Positions 20,901-30,094 of a DNA stretch of 64,000 nt are shown one piece after another. Numbering within the stretch: the stretch's first letter is position 1; every line of letters starts with the position of its first letter. The position numbers and the translations under genes are program-made. The notes under the pieces are model-generated. The model was not told the DNA's origin. It saw only the letters and a list, made by a program, of their open reading frames with translations, and did no database searches. This DNA comes from Amanita rubescens (taxonomy: Eukaryota; Basidiomycota; Agaricomycetes; Agaricales; Amanitaceae): the NCBI GenBank assembly GCA_015039365.1, contig WION01000040.1:186001-250000 (forward strand). Direction: 5' to 3'.

Positions 20901-23039
20901 TTCCTATGACCAACAGTATGTGAGTGACATTGCACATTTTGTGAAAGGCAGTCTAATTTCTATGGCCCACAGCGAGTGAGTGAAATTGCACATTTTGTGA
21001 AAGGCAGTCTCATTTCTATGGCCCACAGGTTGTGAGTGACATTGCACATTTTGTGAAAGGCAGTCTCATTCCTATGGCCCACAGCGAGTGAGTGACATTG
21101 CACATTTTGTGAAAGGCTAATTTCTATGGCACACAGCAAGTGAGTGACATTGCACATTTTGTAAAATGTAGTTTTATTCCTATGACCAACAGGAAGTGAG
21201 TGACATTGCACATTTTGTGAAAGGCTAATTTCTATGGCCCACAGCTTGTGAGTGACATTGCAATTCTGTGAAAGGCAGTCTAATTTCTATGGCCCACAGC
21301 GAGTGAGTGACATTGCACATTTTGTGAAAGGCAGTCTAATTTCTATGGCCCACAGCGAGTGAGTGACATTGCACATTTTGTGAAAGGCAGTCTAATTTAT
21401 ATGGCCCATAGTTTGTGAGTGACATTGCACATTTTGTGAGGGGCAGTCTAATTTATATGGCCCACAGCAAGTGAGTGACATTGCACATTTTGTGAAAGGC
21501 AGTCTAATTTCTATGGCCCACAGCGAGTGAGTGACATTGCACATTTTGTGAAAAGCAGTCTAATTTCTATGGCCCACAGCGAGTGAGTGACATTGCACAT
21601 TTTGTGAAAAGCAGTCTAATTTCTATGGCCCACAGCTTGTGAGTGACATTGCACATTTTGTGAAAGGCAGTCTAATTTCTATGGCCCACAGCAAGTGAGT
21701 GACATTGCACATTTTGTGAAAGGCAGTCTAATTTCTATGGCCCACAGGAAGTGAGTGACATTGCACATTTTGTGAAAAGCAGTCTAATTTCTATGGCCCA
21801 CAGGATGTGAGTGACATTGCACATTTTGTGAAAGGCAGTCTAATTTCTATGGCCCATGGCAGTTTGTGAGTGACATTGCACATTTTGTGAAAGGCAGTCT
21901 CATCACACCACTCTCCTTTGGCCAACAGTTTGCCAGTGTGAGTGACATCACAAAATTTCTGACCTGCATTCTCAGTATTCCTCAATTTGTTTGACACATC
22001 ATTACATCCTATGTATATCAGAAAGTGAGCATGTTGCCATATCTTTCCATTTGAATTATTATCATCATAGATTGTATGATTTCATTTCATTCATGTGGCC
22101 ATTCCTCTCACTCATACTGATTTCCAGGTGAGTACCACATCTGATGATATATTGGATGTTTTACTCTATGTCATAACCAGGGTGAACTTTTCTCCATGTT
22201 TCCAAGGTTCAAGAGAAAGACTGCCTTCAATGCAGCCCAGGTATTTCTTCTTCTTCTTTCTTGGGTAGTACACAACTCATGTCATTGCAACAAGCCCACT
22301 GATTGCCAGGTCTTAACTTGTAAATTACTCTTTTTCATTTAGTACTGCATTTATGCTTCAACTTTCAAGCAATTACTATCATTGCCAAGCTATCCTTTTG
22401 GATCAATCAGCCATTTGTGCCATCAATCACTGAAGCCTTGAATCAATACAAACAAAAAGGCTATGCTCAGAAGCTGAAGGCTGACATTACACTTCACTCC
22501 ATGCACTCTGATCATCAAGATTTGTTTATATTACTGTATAGACAGACAGAGCCAGCTCACATTGATGGTAGGTACTACTAAATTGTCTAGTCATGCCTAC
22601 ATCTTCTTCATCACAATTCCCAGAGCATAAGCAGCCTGTCAAACCCACTGCCAGTGAAGAGCCTGCCTCCTCATCACTGCCACCATCATCTCCCCGTGCC
22701 ACCACTATGTCCAAAACTGGGTCCTCGAAATGTAAAGTCACGTCTCCTGGTCCTGGGACATATACCACACCTGCCATCCCCTCCGCACAACTTGAAGAAC
22801 TGGTCAATAAAGTCCTCTCCCCACTGTCTGACCCTCTTGACCGCCATGCCGAGAAGTTTGCTCTCAGTGCAAGTCGGGCCCTATTTTCGCTTATGCAGGA
22901 ATGCATAGACATCATTCTTGATGTTGTCGACAAGAAAATGGCCGCGCTTGAGGACGAGGACGAGGGTGACTCGGAAGTCGAGCCGAGAAAACCTGTGGGA
23001 TCAAAGGGGTTGAAGGGGAAAGAGAAGGAGAGTAAGTGA
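17965..23039 (+). CDS. AIG1-like P-loop G-domain protein with micro-exon array
   Basis: A G-domain GTPase of a large Agaricomycete family. Exons are 17965-17995, 18052-18210, 18271-18318, 18374-18546, 18610-18686, 18802-18990 and 19044-19179. Motifs are G1 GRANAGKTT, G3 HDSRGFE, G4-like FTKFGG (the usual Asp is Gly) and G5-like FVSTQMNNLDLC. After 19179 come about 3 kb of tandem introns with 3-nt micro-exons. Then follow exons 22181-22240 (GELFSMFPRFKRKTAFNAAQ), 22310-22319 (VLT) and 22370 onward (ITIIAKLSFWINQPF), all in one phase. The gene may stop at 22581. Alternatively a 56-nt intron (22568-22623) adds a Ser/Pro-rich tail ending at 23039. Exon 3 needs a one-base shift near 18279 to connect GNQ with the frame reading LQQSEIHLMPAVERG, so the locus may be damaged or the base an error. 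The whole gene up to 22690 is CpG-poor. Cellular role unknown. Confidence 0.72.
19180..22180 (+). repeat. Tandem intron array with 3-nt micro-exons
   Basis: From donor GTGAGT at 19180 to the acceptor before 22181, the sequence resolves into consecutive blocks. Each starts with GTGAGT, GTAAGT or a related donor and ends in AG. Between blocks lie 43 exact triplets (first GAG 19419-19421, last ATT 22071-22073), one 6-nt unit (20575-20580), one 9-nt unit (21929-21937) and one 42-nt open exon (19467-19508, reading SCFRWPDKDLSETV). Block lengths in the diverged 5' half are 46-68 nt, the same as ordinary introns in this window. Triplet counts: GAA 7, CGA 6, CAA 5, AAA 4, TTT 3, GAT 3, CTT 2, GGA 2, ATT 2, nine others once; no stop codon. 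The first 240 bases (19180-19418) have several possible parsings. Whether the triplets are retained in mRNA is inference. Confidence 0.8.
20527..21937 (+). repeat. Homogenised part of the array, 56-bp unit
   Basis: The common unit is a 53-nt block (starts GTGAGTGACATTGCACATTT, contains GTCTAAT like a CTNAY branch site, ends GGCCCACAG) plus a 3-nt triplet. Exact 56-bp spacing holds for successive donors at 21303, 21359, 21415, 21471, 21527, 21583, 21639, 21695, 21751 and 21807. Units before about 20900 have CCAACAG instead of CCCACAG. Small internal deletions occur (for example the blocks starting at 21088 and 21196). Confidence 0.9.
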
Positions 23040-25824
23040 ATGAGAGGTCGCCGAGGGATTCCGTGCCATGAATCATTGAGTCGGGCGCGCCGCTAAAAGA
23101 ATTAAATGTGTATATATTATATAGTCTCCAACGCATGGTTATTTTCTTGACAGGAGTATGAAGGCCGAGGCCCACCCTTTCTTCGTCGTCGTAGCGTCAG
23201 ACTTATCAACCGTGACGCGTGACGCGTGACCAACGTTGGCGTAGTTACGAGCTGAGCTCGCAACATACAACATGCCCTCCTGCCCCATTTCTCCTTCTCC
23301 GGCCTCCCAGATCATTTCTCCACGTCATTAACACTGCCATCCCAAACTCTCCAGCTGTCACGCAAAAGTGTAGGTTCCGTCATCAATTTTATATTTACCA
23401 CGTGATCAACACCCCCCCCTTGTATTTTTTGGCGGTGATTCCAGTTCGGCTGGTGGTCTATCGAGCGCGTGGGGTTCGTTCTACCGGATGAAGGTTTTCA
23501 TTCCGTCATGACGCACGAAGAACTGCAACTGTGCATCGTTGGCCATCTATTACCTCGCAGGGCGATCTTGGACAATAGTAGTTGGAGCCTTGACGTGTCT
23601 GGCAGCAGAGGCGGTGGCCTGGGTAGCATGTTTTTCGACCCAGAACAGCTACAACAGCCGTCAAGGCAACCGAACCAATCTATCAAGGACATCGACGAGT
23701 TCAGATCGCCAGGAGATTCAATTTTCGACAAGACGAACCAACGAACATCCGAATTGACCACTTCTGTCTTCGGCGATACCCGCGCTCAAGGATTCTTGCC
23801 ACCGTTCGTGCCCCTTTACGTCCTCAACACCTCGAGCGTTCAAAGTCTCCCGAAGGAAGATGATACATGGATCAGCGTAAGTGCCATACATCTACTTGCG
23901 CATTTCCACCTAATCTTCCCGTAGATGACCGGCGGCGGGCAAATACGCCGAAATTCGGTTGCATCCGTCGTTCAATCCTCTCCTTGTGCAAGAGTAGAGA
24001 AGCGAAAGAAGATGAGTTTCCAGCCAATCTACCAGCACGAGGAAGAACAGCAATGAACCACCCATCACCTCTATGTCTTCCGCCAAACCCGACGACGAGG
24101 AACAGACGATCAAGACTACGCAGGAGGACAAAGCGTGGAAGAGAATTTTCAGTCGGTCAGGATGAAGATTCATCTGTATCTTGTGAGTTATATAGACGTT
24201 TTCAGCTTCCATTTCTTACTAGTAGGCGCAGTACCGGTTTTCTCGAGGCCGTTACCAGCAAGCCGCTCTCGCTCAAATACTTGTACATCTAGCTCTGGGG
24301 CGGATACTCCTTCCCCCTCAAGCATTGATCTTGCTCAGCTATTGACTGGTTCAAGTCATTCTCTAATTTCCAATGGAAGCGCAGCGTGTCGGACCCGACT
24401 CCGCGCACATGGACAAGCTCACCGCCGTAAATACTCTGCCCGGTGTCACGACATTCGGTATACGAAGGAGAATCTAACGTTTCTCCCGCCACGGTAAAGT
24501 CCTTCAAGTCGAGTTCCAACGTGTACCAGTCATCGTCGTCTGTTCCGGTTCAATGGATCCTAAAAGTATCAGACGGTTCGTTCTGGGACAGCGAGCGAGG
24601 GATTGCCTCGCCTCGCTCGATCTGTATCACGTTCTCAGAACCGACTCGGAAGAAGACTCAAGCAAGCGGATATGCTTGGATGCGCCGCTTTCGCTATATG
24701 CTGTCCAAATATTTTCGTCGTAGAAACAGTACGATGATTCGTCTAGATTTTCAGCTGCTTTATAATCCCTAGGCATGAAAGCGCCTCTGTAGCAGCCAAC
24801 TTCAAAGCAAAGACGAAAACGAGTCACCGAGAAAATATAAACACAATGAAGGAGGCTCTCTAACAACTCCTTCACCATTCAAGTTTGGAAGGGAACGCAT
24901 GGCGCGAATCGGACGTTTTCGAAAACTTAGCTTGGAAAGGGCTTGTTTAACCACTCGAGGGGAAGCTTGGATCTCTGTTTCCTCAGCTCAGCCTCTACAC
25001 CCATCGTCTAGAAACACCTATGGGAAGGAAGTTGTCATCTGGGTTGTTTGTCGGCCTCCGGCGCTGCAGGACCCGGAGCCAACTTCAACTCTTCGGGATC
25101 GGCTCTTCTCGTATTAATTATCAACACTAAGCATCCGGTGCATAGAACATTCCCGAAAATGATGTGCCAAAGATACAGATTCCGGCACCCACGATCACGT
25201 TGCTTCAACTCAACTCTTCAGACCCTTCGCGCACAAGAACCCTTTGCATGACTATCACACGCTGAAGTTTAAAGCAGAAACGGCTCCTTTCGGATGCAAG
25301 AAACAGTTGATCGATACACCCTATTCCGTCCAAGGTAAGCACGCCGAGATCGTGATAAAGCTTGTCTCTCATGCCCTTCTTTTGTTAGACTTCGAGACCA
25401 TGGTACAGTCAACGTCCTCTCGTGTTCGTACAGAAAATGTTATACAATGCAAACCGAGTTGCACATCTCGAGAAATGATACCGCCATTGCAGCAAGTACA
25501 GATCAAGCGTCAAGCTTAATTGACTGTTGTGCGCCACCTCCAACCGTTCCATCACTATCCTCCGATTGTTTCGCGCTTCCTTCATACATTCTGAGAGTCA
25601 AAATCAGGGGGTCCGCCAAGGGTACTGTCAGGGAGAGCAGAAAGGAATAGTTGAAGAATTGCTACGAAAGGAAGGATAAGCGGTGATAAGGAGCCCGTAC
25701 TTCTCCAAGTACTTGCGGCAACTGCCACATACGGTCCACTCCATTCAGAATCAATATGACCTAAATCAGTCCTGCTACGGATTCCTATCCTTGGCTTGAC
25801 AACTGGTCAGGCTCCCTATGCGCC
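23040..25824 (+). other. Unassigned region with fragmented coding-like frames
   Basis: Open frames at 23469-23924 (with FFDPEQLQQPSRQPNQSIKD, followed by a GTAAGT donor after TWIS) and near 24080-24175 (AKPDDEEQTIKTTQEDKAWK) look protein-like but do not join into one gene without frame changes. A possible intron lies at 24184-24223. From 24500 to 25820 no consistent coding frame was found. This may be a decayed gene or an unrecognised, intron-rich one; no domain could be named. Confidence 0.3.
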
Positions 25825-26618
25825 ATGTTCGAGGACATTACTATCCTCTTCACCGCGATCTCCGCCGTCCAGGCAGTCTGCACATGGGTAGACCAACTAT
25901 ACTCCAAGCAGCAAAAGATCGTCCAACTCGGGCAAACAGTCCAAGCTCTATCCCTCGTTCTCGAACCCCTCCAACATCTAATTCCTAAATATGAATCTAG
26001 ACAAGTCCGTATTGTCCTTCTATACGATCCGTTGGAGATCCTGAACGGAGTCAAAGGCCATCTTTCATTGTGGGGAGGGAAATCTAAAAAGTTAAAGTTT
26101 GCCATCGTTTTGGGTTTTTTATCCCCCTCTATCACTCTGGGAATGTTGTCGTCCGATGAGAAGAGACTTTCGCAGTGGACAAATCTGTTCATGTTGTCCC
26201 TCCAAATCGCTATGCTTCAGAAGCAGGTGAAGGCTGGGCGCCCTCCAATGACGATGTTTTGTCGTTGGTCGAAGAATGTCGACAAAGAGGCATGTACCCT
26301 TACTCATTCACGGCTGATGGTAATACTGATACTGAGATAGAAATATTGCTATCGTCTGCTACATTTGTTACCGCTCTCGAAGCATGGGTTCAGCAGAGTT
26401 TAGACGAAAGACTACGCAACGCGGTTCTGCTGGAACTAGACAAGCAAGATATCGGTAGCATTACGCGAAAGACTCTTCAACGCTTCGCCGGAACGAGAAC
26501 GTTAAAACAATGTATTGACGATATGAGATCTCAATATGGTACTAATACGTTCCCCGCATTTGTCGTGGATTTGACTGACAATGGTGTTACTAGGTGCGAA
26601 CGCGAGTACTCCACCTGA
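25825..26618 (+). pseudogene. Truncated STAND-type N-terminal helical domain, frameshifted
   Basis: The frame from 25825 (MFEDITILFTAISAVQAVCT) contains LGFLSPSITLGMLSSDEKRL and the downstream frame contains SNDDVLSLVEECRQRG. These resemble the N-terminal helical region that precedes NACHT domains in basidiomycete STAND proteins. The two frames need a one-base change near 26240. No Walker A, NACHT or repeat domain follows, and the second frame ends at 26618. Probably a truncated relic. Assignment of the helical domain is by pattern only. Confidence 0.45.
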
Positions 26619-27013
26619 CTCACTGAATCCCCAGAGCGTCGATCTTTGGTTTGGGTAGACGGACGAATTCGAGATGATGAGGGATGGAGTTGAGCATGCC
26701 ATGGCCCTAGGTATCCGCGTTATCCAGCTTGGTACGAGGGTTGCACCCATAGATGGGTGAGGGAAAGAAGTCGCAATAGTCGAGCTAAATTGCCTACATG
26801 GCTCACGCACAACGTTATCCTCCATATTACATATAAGTAAATCTATTGGAAGATCAATCGATCACTCATGAGATGACGAGTTGCATAAGGGGTTGAGATA
26901 AGATTCAGGGGCACCGGTTTACGTTGAAAACATTAGTAACAGCCGCTATAAGACCGAATCGTTCGTGATAACACTACGGCCCAAGCCTTGCTTGCTGCCA
27001 GCACCGTCACGTC
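26619..27013. other. Intergenic, no feature seen
   Basis: The minus-strand ORF across this stretch lacks coding character. The stretch presumably holds the promoter of the BTB gene. Confidence 0.35.
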
Positions 27014-27717
27014 ATGCCCTACAGAAACGAAGAGTATTACCTTGAAGACATTGTTTTCCAAGTAAGCGATTGTCTTCAAATCGATAGTAGCCAGCTATTT
27101 ACCTTGCAATACGAGGTCGAAGATCAACTTGTTCAAAGTACATCGACGTCTATTTGTCAAATTATCATTAGTACTCCGCGATATGTTCGTACGTGCAGAA
27201 GCAGACGGTCTAACGGATGGACAACCGCTTGTTCTTCAAGGTGTTGAGAAAAAGGATTTTATTCCACTTCCTTCGATGCCTTTATCCAATGTAAGTTCAT
27301 CTCTCGTCTGTAAGTTCTGGTACCTCTCATCTTATCCTGTGTGTGAGGAAATTTCCGGCGGATTCCAGTTTCTCGTTCACTCTGGAAGAATGGCAATCGG
27401 TGTTGAAACTGGCATCACTGTATGAGATGGCCAAAGTCAAGACTTTAGCTATCGACAAAATGGAATCGTTACTCATTAATCTTCCCTCTCTACAAATTCA
27501 TCTGGCAAGGACGTATAATATCCAGAAGTGGCTTGCACCGGCTTTGTATAGGCTTGCGCAGCGCACCAAACCTTTAGGCGAAGAGGACGTTAGACTCGTT
27601 GGGTTGTCGGATTCGCTGAAAATTTGTGCTCTGCGAGAGAAATTAAGCCGATGCAAGAAATGTGGTGCAGGGATTCATTCAGGCGACTTCGGTGAGGGAG
27701 ATCGGCCGTGCATTTGA
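27014..27717 (+). CDS. BTB/POZ domain protein (possible one-base frameshift)
   Basis: This belongs to the expanded basidiomycete BTB family, thought to be adaptors. The start MPYRNEEYYLEDIVFQ is followed by a GTAAGC donor. The BTB core reads FKVHRRLFVKLSLVLRDMFV, where family members have VEDKLFRVHR and so on. Here VEDQL and FKVHRR are in different frames around 27130, so a single base is out of place or an intron border is misread. A second intron starts at GTAAGT (about 27292). The C-terminal half (LEEWQSVLKLASLYEMAKVK) is the usual helical part of this family, and the end is KCKKCGAG and so on. The FG-rich frame just downstream could be its C-terminal tail. Confidence 0.55.
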
Positions 27718-28562
27718 TATCCGCTGATTTCGATCTGCCGAGCTCGGCGTTGCAAAATTGCACGTGTTCTGCAACGTCAATGACAACATCAGCTCCAGCT
27801 ACCCAGCCTACCGTACCGCCTACGGCAGCTCCGTCTGCTGGTACTACGGCACCACTCAAATTCCTAAACAAGCCTGTCACCCCTACCCCCGCCCCTCCTG
27901 TTTTACCCACGTCATCTCTGGCACCTACAGCCACTGCTGGTTCATCTGCTACAACTCCTGCTCCCAAGTTCACCTTTGGTGGGGCTTCGCAAGCACCTGG
28001 CGATGTAAAAAAGGATATTTTCGGTTTTTCAAGTGCCAATTCCGGTACAAGTAACGGATCTCCTGCTGGATTCTTTGGGTTCGGGAATATTCCAACACCA
28101 AGTACCGCTACATCTATCTTCTCATTTGGACCGACTCCTTCACCTACAGCTGATGGAACCAAAAATACGTTCAGCTTTAGCAATACGATCGCGCCAGCAG
28201 CTCAGACTGCGGCTCCTACTACCCTTCCTAAGTTCTCTTTCGATACAAGCAATTTGCTGAACAAGTGTTACGGGTTGTAGCTGCTTTTACCACAGCTTGC
28301 ACATCCAACGCACCAACCCCTTGCGCCGTCAAGTTTGGAGAGATTTCGGTACTATCTGGGTTTGGAAGTGGTGGAAGCGGGGTCTTCGGCGCGGGTTCGA
28401 TGTCAGCGGCATCTTTTGGTAGTATTAGGCAGCAGTCCTTTGGTTTTTCTTCAATGCCGTCTACTACGGCGGCGACCCATCCGGTGGAACGTTTACCTTT
28501 GGTAATGCGTCCTCCTCTGAGAAGCCTACTTCGGCATTAGAGAACGCTGCCGGTCCACAGTC
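27708..28562 (+). CDS. FG/PT-rich low-complexity protein or BTB C-terminal tail
   Basis: The frame 27708-28280 is rich in Thr, Pro, Ala and Ser and carries scattered FG motifs (KFTFGG, IFGFSS, FFGFGN, SFGPT). The composition continues in another frame to about 28560 (SGFGSGGSGVFGAGS, SFGSIRQQSFGFSS). FG repeats suggest a nucleoporin-like disordered segment. No folded nucleoporin domain is visible. An intron or frameshift near 28265 would be needed to join the two halves. It overlaps the end of the BTB frame by 10 bases, so one gene model is possible. Confidence 0.4.
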
Positions 28563-28694
28563 GAACACACAGTCAATCTTTGACGATATGCGTTCTTCGG
28601 TAACATGGCTTTTGGACAGACATCGTCAGGCAATACAAACAGTAGTCTCAATCTCCAGCTACATGTCAGACTCGACGTTTCTCTTTCTACCCTG

Positions 28695-29587
28695 ATGGCG
28701 AGCAATACCCCCGACCAATCCACGCCACCCCCTCGTTCGTTGGGGAGCGGGGCTCCTAGCTTTATATCCGGCGAGTACGTTCTTGTCAGGATTCCAGAAG
28801 AGATTCAGGTAGGGGGACATGTCGATAACGAAGGCAACTGCCGTTGGAACGGATCTCCCGCCCACTTCAAATGGATCAAGTTCCCAGCACTTCGCATTCA
28901 TCCGCCTAATGGACCCATTGCCGGGTAATGCTTGCATACTTGAGGTCTACCCTGTGCTTTCCTTTAGCGAGACCGGCGGAGCTGTTTCTACCTACAATAG
29001 ATTGCCTGACACCGCCAAAGCAGCACTTCTCCCGCTCCCACCTTTGTCATTCCGACACCCTACGCCTGATTCTTTCGGAGCACCGCTTGATTTAGGAGAC
29101 TGGTCAAACTCTAGAGATTCATTCCTTCATGTCATTCCTAGGCGGTTTGTTGTGCCTCCCCATAGGCCAGTGAGTCTTTCGCCTGATCAATGGTAGTTTT
29201 CTTTATTGTTATTAAATCCAGTTTAAACGAATAATACCTCCCCTTATCATCCCCTTCTCGGAGTTATCCCGCATCGATCAATACCGAGAATACTTGCATT
29301 CTACACAGACCGACGGAGAGGGACAGAAGGCAGCTGAAGCGGAGCTAGGGGGATTTTCCTTCAAGACCCAAGGTCTCCTGGTTCTCGAAAGTGTCGATGA
29401 GGATGCGGAGGACGCGGATGCTACCTTCCGAGACGAGCTCATCATGCTGGCGCGCGATGATCCGATATGGAGGGAAGAGCTCAGAAGATACTTGCAAGAA
29501 GAGGAGAAGGAGAGAGTACTGATACAGAAGGAGCGTGCAGCGAGATTAGCCCGCTGGCGGGAAGATATGGCTGTTCAGGCAATCTGA
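28695..29587 (+). CDS. Conserved hypothetical protein
   Basis: ATG 28695 opens MASNTPDQSTPPPRSLGSGA, then GEYVLVRIPEEIQVGGHVDN, then WIKFPALRIHPPNGPIAG. The next frame continues ILEVYPVLSFSETGGAVSTY and FLHVIPRRFVVPPHRP. An intron (about 29170-29221) joins it to FKRIIPPLIIPFSELSRIDQ and a C-terminal charged helix (WREELRRYLQEEEKERVLIQ), with stop at 29585-29587. The first two frames connect only if one base is removed near 28926. No domain was recognised. The strong sequence flow across frames suggests a real gene with one frameshift or sequencing error. Confidence 0.5.
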
Positions 29588-30094
29588 AAACGGTTAATGT
29601 CTCAACGTTCCGCGCGATTCTGCTTTAGAAACTTGTGCACAGTATGACTCTCAACGATTTTCTTATAACACGCATACAACTCCACGTTATTTCTCCCCAA
29701 TCCCTTGTACACTCGCATAAGCTCTTGGGACGATGACAATCATGACATCAGCAATTATTAATTAATTATAAGTCGTGAATGGAAATTGTGAGATTGGGGT
29801 TTTGAATAATTTGCTCGATGATTTCGATGGAGCATCGAGTATTGACACACTTGCTTAGCGGTCCTCGACCTCTGACGTTTTTTATTATCGCCGCTGGGAA
29901 TGAGACCGGCTCATCTAGTGCCACGTTCACATCCAGTTCCTCTGGTCACCGACGTTCGCGCGCGATGAGCTCACTTCCTGTACCCGTTCCGGTGCCCCAT
30001 CTTCGGAGCGTGTGAAGCTGGTATTTGTGTTTGTATGTCGCACGATCTCCTTTATTGCTCTTGCTCATGGCGACAGTCGTCGAACAAGTGAGCC
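29588..30094. other. Intergenic, no feature seen
   Basis: AT-rich 3' flanking sequence (ATTAATTAATTATAAG near 29757), then the promoter of the APH-like gene. An alternative ATG at 30069 is in another frame. Confidence 0.35.

Noticed and set aside
20960..21211. Minus-strand ORFs over the micro-exon array (repeated KMCNVTH-like peptides)
   Set aside because: The 56-bp unit is not a multiple of three, so frames shift at each unit; these are antisense shadows.
20527..21937. Repeat/spacer layout reminiscent of a CRISPR array
   Set aside because: Spacers are only 3 nt, there is no cas gene, and the genome is clearly eukaryotic; splice signals explain the repeat borders.
22593..23039. Separate small gene starting MPTSSSSQFPEH
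   Set aside because: An intron from 22568 to 22623 joins it in phase to the G-domain gene, so a C-terminal tail is at least as likely; kept within that gene with the caveat.
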